From assembly GCF_947501425.1 (NCBI RefSeq), contig NZ_CANMVN010000010.1, positions 62,001 to 126,000 of the forward strand: a stretch of 64,000 nucleotides of DNA, in the 5' to 3' direction. The first letter of the stretch is position 1. Each line of letters starts with the position of its first letter. Made by a program: the position numbers and the translations under genes. Under the pieces are notes generated by a model. The model did not search any database. It was not told where the DNA came from and saw only the letters and a program-made list of their open reading frames with translations. Positions 16,967 through 25,990 of the stretch are shown in pieces. The stretch comes from an uncultured Psychroserpens sp. (GTDB taxonomy: Bacteria > Bacteroidota > Bacteroidia > Flavobacteriales > Flavobacteriaceae).

Positions 16967-18414
16967 CACATCACCCGATTTCTTATTTCAGATAAAGACG
17001 TATCCACAATTAATTTACCATCCTGAAATACAACTTGCAATTCCCCTTTTTGCTCCTCTTCCCAAGACACTTGATCAATGAGTTGATAGCTCCCATTTTG
17101 CTTTTCGATCTTAATTAGACCTTTAGCCGATTTTTTAGTACCATCATCAGTTACCGGATCTTTATAGATCTCACGACCTTCACCTCCTACTTCTCCATAG
17201 GTGGCTTTCATGGCAAATCCGAAGGTATCACGAGTATTATATTGATAGGTAAATGATCCAATTCCTAAAACCACATTAGTAGATGCAAATGCTTTTTGCT
17301 TTAGACGTTCACAAATTTGGAGTGCACGATCTAAAGTAATACTATCACCATAAATAGCGCCAATATGAGCATCGAGTTCTTTATAACCCTTTTCATTTAC
17401 ATGTCCGCCGAAACTATCCCAAAGCAGTTCAATAACCCCTTTTTTCTCTTCGGAAGTCTTGCCATTCGGGTTTCCACAGATGATATCAACCGGATCACCA
17501 GAATCAGGTCTGATTACTACTTTCCCTTCTCTTGCTAACACTTCTTTTTTTAAGTTTGGAAGGTATTCGGTTAATACTTTCCATAAATCCCAGGTATCTG
17601 AAACAATAGAGACGATACCGTTAGGATACACCTCAGTAATTAGACGTTTAAATGTCTCCTCTTCACCAGCATTAGTTCCCATACACATCACAGAGTGTTC
17701 AGTTGCAGCCACAGAGCCTCCAATAAGCTCTTTATCAGAATTAGCGTTATAATAGGTTTCCAGAAAATCAATGGTTGGAATGGTATCAGTTCCTGTAAAA
17801 CTCAAGAGGTGGCCAGCAGCAGACATCACAGCAGCTTCTAATCCTGCCATACCTCTCATAGAAAAATCGTGCCCTTGCCAATCTACAAACTCGGGAATAG
17901 AGGATGTGTCTTTAGCGTAGGTATCTAAGATGTTTCGATACTGTTTTGCAATGGTAGCCGAATTACATGGCATCCACAATACAGTAGATAATAGTGTTTC
18001 AAAATAATTGGTAAGCCAGAAAAACTCTGGTTTAGTATTATACATGGTCACCATTGGTACACGAATTGGTACTTGGGCTCCTTCAGGTAGAGCTTTTATA
18101 ATCATAGGTAAATACCCAAGATCGTGAAGCGATTCGATATGCTGAATTCCGACTTGATTTTCACCTAAATAATTATTGATACGTCTGGAATAACGTTTAC
18201 AAACCTCTTCTTTTGGTCGATTAAAAAAATTGGTATTGAAATCATCAATCATATATTTCTTTATGAAATACTGGAGTCCGAAAAACACAACCTCATCAAC
18301 ACCTTCTATTCTACTTTTTCTTGGCGTCCAGTTGGAATATACGAGTGTTGTTCCTTCTGGATATTGTCTTCTGTGGTCAACTTTATAACCGTCTGTATAT
18401 AGTAATGGGTTCAT
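16963..18414 (-). CDS. nadV: Nicotinamide phosphoribosyltransferase
   Basis: The 483-residue protein has the NAMPT pattern: YKVDHRRQYPEGT near the N-terminus, TDTIPTIDFL, SVAATEHSVM with the catalytic His, and VIRPDSGDP binding phosphoribosyl phosphate. It converts nicotinamide plus PRPP to NMN. The length fits bacterial NadV and not the shorter nicotinate enzyme PncB. Two NrtR-type palindromes lie upstream, one over the -7 element and one just upstream of -33. It is transcribed alone. Confidence 0.9.
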   Translation of the reverse strand: MNPLLYTDGYKVDHRRQYPEGTTLVYSNWTPRKSRIEGVDEVVFFGLQYFIKKYMIDDFNTNFFNRPKEEVCKRYSRRINNYLGENQVGIQHIESLHDLGYLPMIIKALPEGAQVPIRVPMVTMYNTKPEFFWLTNYFETLLSTVLWMPCNSATIAKQYRNILDTYAKDTSSIPEFVDWQGHDFSMRGMAGLEAAVMSAAGHLLSFTGTDTIPTIDFLETYYNANSDKELIGGSVAATEHSVMCMGTNAGEEETFKRLITEVYPNGIVSIVSDTWDLWKVLTEYLPNLKKEVLAREGKVVIRPDSGDPVDIICGNPNGKTSEEKKGVIELLWDSFGGHVNEKGYKELDAHIGAIYGDSITLDRALQICERLKQKAFASTNVVLGIGSFTYQYNTRDTFGFAMKATYGEVGGEGREIYKDPVTDDGTKKSAKGLIKIEKQNGSYQLIDQVSWEEEQKGELQVVFQDGKLIVDTSLSEIRNRVMC

Positions 18415-18427
18415 CTCTTATAGTTTA

Positions 18428-18450
18428 ATTTGCGTAATTATTACACAAAT
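18428..18450 (-). promoter_or_regulatory. NrtR operator 1 (nadV, proximal)
   Basis: A 23-bp near-perfect palindrome with the core TTTGCGT-N7-ACACAAA. The right arm overlaps the nadV -7 element, so a bound regulator would block RNA polymerase. It has the same core as four other sites in the window. Confidence 0.75.
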
Positions 18451-18476
18451 ATACATTTCAAAAATAACACTAGCAA
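18446..18476 (-). promoter_or_regulatory. nadV promoter
   Basis: On the minus strand, TTG (18476-18474), a 20-bp spacer and a perfect TATATTTG (18453-18446) match the Bacteroidota TTTG/TAnnTTTG consensus. The -7 element is embedded in operator 1. Confidence 0.65.
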
Positions 18477-18479
18477 CTA

Positions 18480-18502
18480 TTTTGTGTGTTTTTTACACAA
18501 AT
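18480..18502 (-). promoter_or_regulatory. NrtR operator 2 (nadV, distal)
   Basis: Palindrome TTTGTGT-N7-ACACAAA starting 52 bp from operator 1 and just upstream of the nadV -33 element. Its ACACAAAT arm is identical to that of operator 1. Confidence 0.7.
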
Positions 18503-18704
18503 TATAAATACAAAATCTCAAACATCATGAATTTGCATAATAGCGACAATCTAAATCAATAGCAGATTATTTGACTACAATGCTAAAATGATTAAAATTA
18601 AAGCTTTAAGGTTTTATGATTTACTTCACAAATTTTGTTTAGAAACTTTAATAACTTTACAATAATATGAACACCTATAAAACGAAAACAGCTCTAGCTC
18701 CACT

Positions 18705-20327
18705 ATGAAAATCTCATTTTTTTCTATTATATTTTTTTTCGTTTTTATCGCATTGAGTGATGCCCAAAACACAAATGAGATTTACTTCAAACTTATTGAT
18801 AGTGAAACCTCAGAGCCCATTTCCTTTGCAACCATTATGATAAAGGGAACTACCAGAGGTGTGATTGCCGATTACAATGGTGAATTTAGAATTCCTATAC
18901 AGTATTACAATGCTAAAAACTCAATTATCATATCATCAATTGGTTACACAACACAAGACAAAGCGCTTATCAATTTCAAAACAAATGAATTAAATATTAT
19001 ATCGATTAAACCACAAATCGAAGCGCTTGATGTAGTAGTGATCAATAACCGAAAAGCAAGAGGAGTCCAAAAAAATGCCAATCAACTTGTTAAAGTAGGT
19101 AGAAGAATGTCGGCTAAGGAAATTGTTCTTAAAGCCATTCAAAACATCCCAAAAAATTTAAGTAATGAACCACATGCTTATATAGGATATTATAGAGATT
19201 ATCAATTAGTAGATAATGAGTTTCATAATCTCAACGAAGGTATTTTTGAAACGTTTGACAAAGGCATAAGCACTAATTTTTTAGAAGAAACTATAGATCA
19301 AACTGTGATCTATAACTTTAAAAGAAACACAAATTTTGCTGAAGATCCCGAGTTAACCAAAGCCTATAACGGTGTTACAAAATACATCAAACAATCTGAA
19401 ATTTTACCCAGAGGAGGCAATGAATACACCATCTTGAACACCCATAATCCTATCCGTAATTTCGCTACTAGTACGTTCTCTTATGTCTATACTTTGGAAA
19501 AAGAATTTCCTATTCTACACAAATTCAGTAAAGACAAAATTGTGTATTTAGACGACGAACCAATTGTTATAATTTCATTTAAAAAGGCCAATACAAATGA
19601 TTCTTACAATGCCTATGGTGTTAAGTCTTCAAGAACAAGTTATGTTGATGGAACGCTTTACATCTCTCTTGTTGATTTCTCGATTCATCGGTTTAATTAT
19701 AAAGTTGTGCTTCCAAGAACAAAAAAACCATTATTTAATGTTAGTCTGGAGTATGCAAGACAGAATAACATGATGTATCTCAATTATATTACTTTTAATA
19801 ATGCCTTTGTAATTAGTGAAGAGTTTGAGCTTCGTGAAGAGAAAGTAGAATTTGACAATCAAAAGCAGGCCTTTTATGTGCTTTTTAACAATACAGAAGA
19901 TTATGATTTTCTTGATGTCAATACCATTCTCAACTCCAACTTCAAGTTTAAGTTGGGTAAGCAACGATTGAAAACTGTTAGAGCAGAAAAATTGTCAGAG
20001 CGATTAGTTAAAGTTGAAGTAAAACAGTTTGATGGTAAACCAATAAGCATCAATAAAGATAATATTGAAGAGGTAACCTATACGTTTAAAAATATAAGAG
20101 ATGTGGTAGGCAGAGAAATCTATAAAAGAAAGTCTATTGAAGGCGATCAATTTAGGGAGTTTTTTGTTCAAGAAGTGCATATAGATAAATCAACACCTGA
20201 AGGTTTAAAGTTTATGGCACCAAATCTACCGATTAATCGTTCACCTGTAAATGAATTTCCTGATGCTAACGCGTATTGGATCAACTCGCCTTTAATGAAA
20301 CAGAAATACAGAGATGAAGAGAATTAG
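18705..20327 (+). CDS. Exported CarboxypepD_reg-like domain protein
   Basis: The 540-residue protein has a signal peptide (residues 1-20, ending SDAQ) and a carboxypeptidase-regulatory-like beta-sandwich at about 25-110 (EPISFATIMIKGTTRGVIADYNGEF), the N-terminal module usual in Bacteroidota envelope proteins. The remaining 430 residues are beta-rich but have no TonB-plug motif and no C-terminal Phe, so a periplasmic or surface role is likelier than a receptor. It lies between two NrtR-controlled units on the opposite strand, without an operator of its own. Confidence 0.75.
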   Translation: MKISFFSIIFFFVFIALSDAQNTNEIYFKLIDSETSEPISFATIMIKGTTRGVIADYNGEFRIPIQYYNAKNSIIISSIGYTTQDKALINFKTNELNIISIKPQIEALDVVVINNRKARGVQKNANQLVKVGRRMSAKEIVLKAIQNIPKNLSNEPHAYIGYYRDYQLVDNEFHNLNEGIFETFDKGISTNFLEETIDQTVIYNFKRNTNFAEDPELTKAYNGVTKYIKQSEILPRGGNEYTILNTHNPIRNFATSTFSYVYTLEKEFPILHKFSKDKIVYLDDEPIVIISFKKANTNDSYNAYGVKSSRTSYVDGTLYISLVDFSIHRFNYKVVLPRTKKPLFNVSLEYARQNNMMYLNYITFNNAFVISEEFELREEKVEFDNQKQAFYVLFNNTEDYDFLDVNTILNSNFKFKLGKQRLKTVRAEKLSERLVKVEVKQFDGKPISINKDNIEEVTYTFKNIRDVVGREIYKRKSIEGDQFREFFVQEVHIDKSTPEGLKFMAPNLPINRSPVNEFPDANAYWINSPLMKQKYRDEEN

Positions 20328-20358
20328 ATCTCTTTAAAGTAAACTCTCCATTGAATGT

Positions 20359-21099
20359 CTATGAGTTATTTCTGCCCAACTCATCAGGATATAAGTCTTT
20401 AACCATATCACTTTGGAAAATAGCTTTTGAAGCTAAATCTATAGCCGATAGTTTTCCTGTAAATGCTGCTCCTGTATCCACATTCCAAACGTTAACAGCA
20501 TTCATTGGCACATCGCTATGATAACGAATGGTTGGTGTATGACCAATATAAATCTCTTTGTAATGTTTTAAACGATTTGGATACAGCTCTGAGTCTTTTT
20601 CAATACGTTTATCCATAGTCGTAGCCATTTCCCAAAGTGTACGATCAAAGTAAAAATTAGTATCAAATTTTTCATGCACCACACCATGCATCGAGGTAAA
20701 ACCAGCATGCACAAATAAACGATTCTCTTCATCGATATGATAAAGTTTCATACGCTCAAAAAAATCGAGATGGAGTTCTTTTTCGGTTTCAGAAAAGGAT
20801 TCATAGCTCTCTACCGTTTCTCGTCCGCCATGAAATAACCAAACAGGTTCTCCATAGCCAGTTCGTAACCAATCTTCACACCAGGCATCGTGATTGCCTT
20901 TTATAAATACGCAAACATTGGTCTTCGATAACTCTATCAAATACTGAATCACCTGAGCCGACTCGCTCCAGCCATCTACATAATCGCCTAAGAAAATAAG
21001 CTGATCGTCTTTAGTAAGTTTGAGCTTTTCTAAAAGTTTTTGTAAGGCTTTAAGTCCGCCGTGAATATCGCCTATGGCTAGTGTTCTATGTTGTTTCAT
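20359..21099 (-). CDS. Calcineurin-like metallophosphatase of the NAD regulon
   Basis: The 246-residue protein has the PPP-type motifs GDIHGG (12-17), GDYVDGW, KGNHDAW and GHTP near residue 191, so it resembles ApaH/PrpE-type serine/threonine or dinucleoside polyphosphate phosphatases. Its start codon shares one base with the stop of the upstream PRPP synthetase gene (TAATG), so it is under NrtR control. A role in hydrolysing a nucleotide by-product of NAD salvage is plausible but unproven. Confidence 0.82.
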   Translation of the reverse strand: MKQHRTLAIGDIHGGLKALQKLLEKLKLTKDDQLIFLGDYVDGWSESAQVIQYLIELSKTNVCVFIKGNHDAWCEDWLRTGYGEPVWLFHGGRETVESYESFSETEKELHLDFFERMKLYHIDEENRLFVHAGFTSMHGVVHEKFDTNFYFDRTLWEMATTMDKRIEKDSELYPNRLKHYKEIYIGHTPTIRYHSDVPMNAVNVWNVDTGAAFTGKLSAIDLASKAIFQSDMVKDLYPDELGRNNS

Positions 21100-21935
21100 T
21101 ATGTCAATTCTTTAATTTCTATCTGTTCTACGCTTTCTTCATCCAACGTTTTAAAACTATCGGTAGTATAGATCTTTGTAAAATGCTGATTGAGTTCGTC
21201 AACACCTTTATTAAAAATGCCATGACTCACTGCCAAATACAAATGCCCAGCATTCTTCTGTTTTAATTCTTTAGCCAAACCCATAAATGTGCCTCCACCA
21301 TCACAAATATCATCAACAATCAAGCAAGTCTTACCTTTAAGGTCGTCTTCATATACTTTAAACCCTTCCAGTTGTCCGTTTTTTACATTTCGCTTTTTAG
21401 AGCACTCTACCACTGGATTACCGCCTAAGTATTCAGAGACTTTATAGATCTTTTTTAATGCACCTCCATCTGGTGAAATGAGAAGTACTTCAGAACCAAT
21501 ATTAGTCATTACATGTTTGATAAACTCATGATTAGCTATGACCTTGCAATTGTTGAGTAAAGCTGGCGTGACTTCAGAATGCGGATCAAAAACTGTAACC
21601 GAATCTAAATGTAAATTATTGATCAAATCTGCATACACTTTAACCGACAATGATTCTCCTGAAACCATCACACGGTCCTGACGCGCTGCAGGCATATATG
21701 GCAAGAACAAATGAATCGACCTTAGCTCTAATCTACGCAACGCATCAACAGCAATTAATAATAAACCCATATCATTAAACGATTGTATTCTAGTGGTAAT
21801 CGTAACTTCTTTTACACGACTTAAATCAGATTGTATTTTGATATGAGGCTCTCCTCCTGAAAATGTAAAACTTTCAAACTGAATGTTATTATCGTTTCCA
21901 AATGGCTGAAATAAAGGATCTAAATTTAAAATCAT
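21099..21935 (-). CDS. prs: Ribose-phosphate pyrophosphokinase paralogue of the NAD regulon
   Basis: The 278-residue protein is shorter than housekeeping Prs (about 310). It keeps FLPYMPAARQDRV, DPHSEV, SPDGGALKK and the PRPP-binding loop VDDICDGGGT. It makes PRPP from ribose-5-phosphate and ATP. Its placement with nadV and NrtR implies a dedicated PRPP supply for nicotinamide phosphoribosyltransferase. Its start codon is covered by NrtR operator 3. Confidence 0.87.
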   Translation of the reverse strand: MILNLDPLFQPFGNDNNIQFESFTFSGGEPHIKIQSDLSRVKEVTITTRIQSFNDMGLLLIAVDALRRLELRSIHLFLPYMPAARQDRVMVSGESLSVKVYADLINNLHLDSVTVFDPHSEVTPALLNNCKVIANHEFIKHVMTNIGSEVLLISPDGGALKKIYKVSEYLGGNPVVECSKKRNVKNGQLEGFKVYEDDLKGKTCLIVDDICDGGGTFMGLAKELKQKNAGHLYLAVSHGIFNKGVDELNQHFTKIYTTDSFKTLDEESVEQIEIKELT

Positions 21936-21956
21936 TTGCGTTAATTTTACACAAAT
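21934..21956 (-). promoter_or_regulatory. NrtR operator 3 (prs, proximal)
   Basis: Palindrome TTTGCGT-N7-ACACAAA covering the last base of the -7 region through the prs start codon. It has the same core and same position relative to -7 as operator 1. Confidence 0.75.
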
Positions 21957-21982
21957 TTAAATCGAAATTATGTATCTACAAA
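21952..21982 (-). promoter_or_regulatory. prs promoter
   Basis: On the minus strand, TTTG (21982-21979), a 19-bp spacer and TAAATTTG (21959-21952) match the consensus exactly. The start codon lies about 17 bp downstream, so the leader is very short. Confidence 0.7.
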
Positions 21983-21985
21983 ATA

Positions 21986-22008
21986 TTTTGTGTAAAAATC
22001 ACACAAAC
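21986..22008 (-). promoter_or_regulatory. NrtR operator 4 (prs, distal)
   Basis: Palindrome TTTGTGT-N7-ACACAAA just upstream of the prs -33 element, 52 bp from operator 3. It overlaps the nrtR stop codon. Confidence 0.7.
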
Positions 22009-22691
22009 TTAATGTCAAAGTGGAATCCGTCATCCACTAAAGCATCGTATTTTGCTTTATTAAATTTGAAAAGTTTTGCTGGTCTTCCGCTGCCTTCCTG
22101 ATGAATTTTATCGGTTTCTTCTACAAAACCAAAACTCATTATTTTTTTTCTGAAGTTTCTTCGGTCGATTTCTTTTCCGAGGATAGTAGCATACAAGTGT
22201 TCTAAATCTGAAAATGGAAACTCAGCACTGAGCAAATCAAAACCAATAGGCTGGTATAGTAATTTCCCTTTGAGTCGTTTAGTAGCTGTCTTTAATATGG
22301 TTTTATGATCAAATGCCAGTTTAGGTAGTTTATCTACAGGAAACCATTTGGCTTCGTCTGCATCTGTATCAGCTTTAATTTTAAAATGGTTTGGGCGAAC
22401 CAATGCAAAGTAACTTACAGACACCACTCGATTTCGAGGATCACGTTTAGGTTTTCCAAAAGTATACAACTGCTCCAAATAATCAATCTTAACACCTGTT
22501 TCTTCTTTTAATTCTCGTGTTACTGCAGTTTCTAAAGATTCATCCTCAAGTACTAAACCACCTGGTAAAGCCCAAGTATTCTTGAAAGGGTCAACACCTC
22601 TTTTAATTAATAAGACCGATAAATTACCTTTAGATTCGTATCCAAAAACCACAGCATCAACTGCTACTTTTATATCTTGTTTTAGTGCCAT
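21999..22691 (-). CDS. nrtR: NrtR-type Nudix transcriptional regulator of NAD metabolism
   Basis: The 230-residue protein has an N-terminal Nudix domain and a C-terminal winged helix (about 155-225). The Nudix box is complete: G45, E51, R59, E60, E63, E64, G66. NrtR repressors bind palindromes in front of NAD genes and are released by ADP-ribose. Many have a decayed Nudix box, so this one may still hydrolyse ADP-ribose-like compounds. Target sites lie on the nadV and prs promoters and on its own promoter, indicating autoregulation. A sugar-responsive Nudix regulator is the alternative, but the neighbours argue for NAD. Confidence 0.87.
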   Translation of the reverse strand: MALKQDIKVAVDAVVFGYESKGNLSVLLIKRGVDPFKNTWALPGGLVLEDESLETAVTRELKEETGVKIDYLEQLYTFGKPKRDPRNRVVSVSYFALVRPNHFKIKADTDADEAKWFPVDKLPKLAFDHKTILKTATKRLKGKLLYQPIGFDLLSAEFPFSDLEHLYATILGKEIDRRNFRKKIMSFGFVEETDKIHQEGSGRPAKLFKFNKAKYDALVDDGFHFDIKFV

Positions 22692-22695
22692 TCTA

Positions 22696-22718
22696 TTTTG
22701 TGTAGTATGAACACAAAT
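22696..22718 (-). promoter_or_regulatory. NrtR operator 5 (nrtR autoregulation)
   Basis: Palindrome TTTGTGT-N7-ACACAAA directly upstream of the nrtR start codon and overlapping its -7 element. No second site is seen 52 bp away, unlike nadV and prs. Confidence 0.72.
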
Positions 22719-22747
22719 ATACGAATTAAACTAAAAATATTGTCCAA
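22714..22747 (-). promoter_or_regulatory. nrtR promoter
   Basis: On the minus strand, TTG (22747-22745), a 23-bp spacer and a perfect TATATTTG (22721-22714). The -33 element lies inside the 3' end of the upstream outer-membrane protein gene. Confidence 0.55.
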
Positions 22748-23993
22748 TTCCGAAAACTAATCCTTGTGTTGCATTTTCAGTAATTCCAACACCATAATCA
22801 ATTCGGAAAATGGCATTAAAAATACGCTTGTGAATAAATCTAAGTCCGATTCCAGGATATACACGAAGATTTTGAGTGTCGCCAAAATCACCAAGATCGC
22901 CACCAGGATTTCTCCAGCTACCAGCATCAATAAAAGCATTTCCTTGGAGAGAAAACCAACCTTTTTCATATAACGTATGGCGATATTCCGTATTTAAAAC
23001 AATAGCAGCTGTACCTCTGTCAATCGTATTACCAACGCCTCTAATATTTAGATTATTATCTACCGCAAATGGAGCAAAAGGGGTTTCATTATTGGTGGCT
23101 AATCCCAGACGAAGTCTATTCGCCCAATTCCCTTTGGTTCCGAAACGTTTAAAATATTGAAAATCGTTCCAACCAATTAAAAATGCTGGTAATTGCGCTT
23201 CATTTCTTGAGGTCACATATTGAAAATTAAGAATACTTCTAAAGCCTTCTACATACTGATAATCATAGTTCAGATTATTGTATTCATAAATGAGCTTGTA
23301 GAGCAATTTATGAACCCTTAACTCTTGTGGCACATCAGGATTGGTTGCTCCAGATTTATATTCATAATCTTCAGTAAAGTAATTAACTCCAAACTCAAAT
23401 CGATTAGTAAAATTAAGCTGAAATAAGCCTAAAAATTCTATTGACTGATTATTGTATTTGTAGTCAGCAGTAGTATTATCAAAGAACACAGGCTCTTGAG
23501 TGGTAAGATCCTGATAATTGACCGCGAGACCTAATCGCCTTGAAAACAGAAATGGAGCTCTAAAATTTAGTGCATACGAATTATAGATATCCTTTTGGTA
23601 AAATCCGCCAAAGGTCATGTTTTGTCCAAATAGGTTAAACTCATATAAGCCTAAACGATACGCAAATTCATCATCATTAGTGGTATAGACATTTGCTGAT
23701 GGAATGATGGTGAAATTTTCTTCAATATTATAAAACACATTGTAACTGTTCTCATCTTCTGCAGGAAAGACCTGATAATAGGCATGAGCAATTGAAGGTA
23801 ATCGTTTTAGAAGTTTGATATCTTCTTCAATAACTGTAGAATCGAGTGCCACTCCAGATTTTATATTGGATATTTTTTTAACGAAAGATGATTTCAGTTT
23901 TTTATTCCCCTGAACTTTTAAATCGGCTACAACAGCATCTTGAGCCTGAACAAAAGTGGTCACTAATAGAACTAAAGCAATTACTGTTTTCAT
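22731..23993 (-). CDS. Small Omp85/BamA-like outer-membrane protein
   Basis: The 420-residue protein has signal peptide MKTVIALVLLVTTFVQAQ, one POTRA-like segment at about 20-100 (LKVQGNKKLKSSFVKKI...), and then a beta-barrel with alternating aromatic strands and a terminal Phe. It is shorter than BamA, which has five POTRA domains. It may assemble or transport lipids or proteins at the outer membrane, but its client is unknown. Confidence 0.78.
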   Translation of the reverse strand: MKTVIALVLLVTTFVQAQDAVVADLKVQGNKKLKSSFVKKISNIKSGVALDSTVIEEDIKLLKRLPSIAHAYYQVFPAEDENSYNVFYNIEENFTIIPSANVYTTNDDEFAYRLGLYEFNLFGQNMTFGGFYQKDIYNSYALNFRAPFLFSRRLGLAVNYQDLTTQEPVFFDNTTADYKYNNQSIEFLGLFQLNFTNRFEFGVNYFTEDYEYKSGATNPDVPQELRVHKLLYKLIYEYNNLNYDYQYVEGFRSILNFQYVTSRNEAQLPAFLIGWNDFQYFKRFGTKGNWANRLRLGLATNNETPFAPFAVDNNLNIRGVGNTIDRGTAAIVLNTEYRHTLYEKGWFSLQGNAFIDAGSWRNPGGDLGDFGDTQNLRVYPGIGLRFIHKRIFNAIFRIDYGVGITENATQGLVFGIGQYF

Positions 23994-24055
23994 GTGATGA
24001 TTATTAGACTATTTGTCGTTTACATCACATATCCTTACGTTAAATTTGAAGTTTT

Positions 24056-25054
24056 TTAATTGGTTTTATAGAATAATGCAATGACCTCTTCTACTGGTTT
24101 ATTTTGAGGTGTAAATTGATTATCGTTTTCGCCTCCTACCCGATCATAAGCATGAAACCATTTCCAGATAAAACCACCTGCAAACCACTCTTCATTCCAA
24201 AATTCTTCAAACAAGGCTTGGGTAGCATTGGACTGACCTTCAAAATTTAATGATTTCAAGCTGTGATCACTAACCCAAGGTTCTTTTCCTGTATAATCCA
24301 TACTTCTGTAACCATATTCTGTAAACAAAATTGGTCGATTATGAGTTTCAGAAAGTGCTTTTATTACCGATTTATGCTTTTGCCATCCAGCTTTACAGTC
24401 TTCAACTGTAGGTGTTTGTTGATCACTTACAGGAAAATAAGCATCAACTCCAATATAATCTAATTCGCTCCAAAACGGTGTGCGCTTAAACTCATCCCAA
24501 TTAGCTGCATAGGTCAGTTTTCCTTTGTATATAGTTTTTATTTTTTTTATCAAATTACTCCAATACTCAGGGCGTTCTTTTACAAAATTTTCCAATTCAG
24601 TACCAATACATAAGATCTCTGCTTTGGTTTCCTGAGCTAATTCGGCATATTCCAAAATAAAACTCGAATAAGAGTCTTCGAGAGTTTTCCAGTCGGTTTC
24701 ATTGGTCATTTTAATATTACCTGTAAACTCGCCTCGCCAAACCCAAATTTGAGGTTTGATCATAATTTTAATTTGTTGTTTTCTCAGTTCATTAATATAT
24801 TGCTTAGCACCTGCTCGTGTTTCGCCAAACCATTGTCGTTCTGTGTTATGGACAATTTCAGGATGTGCTAAGTTTTTAATAAACCCGAAAGGCATAATTG
24901 CCGTATAGTTAGCTCCTATTTCAACAACTGGAGCTGTATGAGTTTCGTCAATAGTTTCCCGTGCAGCAACAAAACTCAATCCATTTATACGCGCTTGTTG
25001 TGCTGCACAAGAGGAAAATATGGTGAGTAAAATTAGAAGTCTTAAAACAGTCAT
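24056..25054 (-). CDS. GH113-like glycosidase lipoprotein
   Basis: The 332-residue protein has a lipobox ending at C16 (FSSC). The TIM-barrel sequence has IKPQIWVWRGEF, CIGTELENF (candidate acid/base Glu), YIGVDAYFP and LFTEYGYRS (candidate nucleophile Glu). This is the pattern of glycoside hydrolase family 113, typified by beta-mannanases. It is likely surface or periplasmic and acts on beta-mannan or a related glycan. It is monocistronic, with no PUL-type SusC/SusD genes in view. Confidence 0.75.
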   Translation of the reverse strand: MTVLRLLILLTIFSSCAAQQARINGLSFVAARETIDETHTAPVVEIGANYTAIMPFGFIKNLAHPEIVHNTERQWFGETRAGAKQYINELRKQQIKIMIKPQIWVWRGEFTGNIKMTNETDWKTLEDSYSSFILEYAELAQETKAEILCIGTELENFVKERPEYWSNLIKKIKTIYKGKLTYAANWDEFKRTPFWSELDYIGVDAYFPVSDQQTPTVEDCKAGWQKHKSVIKALSETHNRPILFTEYGYRSMDYTGKEPWVSDHSLKSLNFEGQSNATQALFEEFWNEEWFAGGFIWKWFHAYDRVGGENDNQFTPQNKPVEEVIALFYKTN

Positions 25055-25090
25055 AACACTATAATTAGATTCCTAATTTACTAATTAAGA

Positions 25091-25960
25091 CTAGAATAAT
25101 GCTCTTAATCCTATGTTAAATGTTTGTCCGAGACCTGTATTATTGCCTCTTACAAAGTTGGTATAGAGTGTTTCAATATTAAACACCTTAGTCAGTTGAT
25201 ACTTTGCTCCACCTCCAATTGCAGTAAAATCTTGTTCAAAATCATTACCTGTATCTATACGTTGTTGATGTTGTACCAATCCTAATATGGTAAATTTCTG
25301 ACTTGGGAAATAGCTCAAAAACACACCTGGAGTTAATAGTAAACTATTATTGGCAAAACTATCTTCTTTTTTTCCGAAGTTATATTCGGTATTCAATTCG
25401 GTAAATAATTGCCAATTTCCGCTTGGAAACGTATAATCATAGAAAAATCGATTTTGAAAAATAAATCCTTTTTGATCTAAAAACACACCATTTTCAGTTT
25501 CATTATCAACTAATGGAATATGAAAAGCAGTCTGTATGGTGAAATTAGTCACACTTTTTATAGGATTAAATTTCACGGCAGGAGCAAATGATGTAAATCC
25601 AGATCTAGCAGTTCCACGTTCACCATCAAATGAAAACACATCCAAAGCATTTCTATCGTTGATAACATTAGATCTAAATTCTAACAATAGTCCGATGTTA
25701 AAGTTACTATTGTCTGAAACGCCTGTAAAAATATCTACGGTTGACGTAAAGAAGGTTTGTCGAGGCTCTTTTCCCTGTGAAAATGTACTTTCTGTTTGGG
25801 TGTAAAGGTTATTAAACCACTTGATATCCCACTGTCCTTTATTCAATAATTTTGAAGGTGTATATTCCTGAATGACACTTTTTTCTGTGTCTTGTTCGTC
25901 TTGTGAAAATCCTGAAAAACTTACGCTCAGGATGGTTATTAACATGATGATCTTTTTCAT
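25091..25960 (-). CDS. Outer-membrane beta-barrel protein, unknown role
   Basis: The 289-residue protein has a signal peptide (1-19, GFSQ) and a series of amphipathic strands rich in Phe and Tyr, ending in LF. No cofactor or enzyme motif is seen. It follows a DUF547 gene on the same strand by 30 bp and is probably cotranscribed, suggesting an envelope process shared with the DUF547 protein. Confidence 0.7.
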   Translation of the reverse strand: MKKIIMLITILSVSFSGFSQDEQDTEKSVIQEYTPSKLLNKGQWDIKWFNNLYTQTESTFSQGKEPRQTFFTSTVDIFTGVSDNSNFNIGLLLEFRSNVINDRNALDVFSFDGERGTARSGFTSFAPAVKFNPIKSVTNFTIQTAFHIPLVDNETENGVFLDQKGFIFQNRFFYDYTFPSGNWQLFTELNTEYNFGKKEDSFANNSLLLTPGVFLSYFPSQKFTILGLVQHQQRIDTGNDFEQDFTAIGGGAKYQLTKVFNIETLYTNFVRGNNTGLGQTFNIGLRALF

Positions 25961-25990
25961 TTCTATATGTATTTGGTTGTTTTATTTGTG

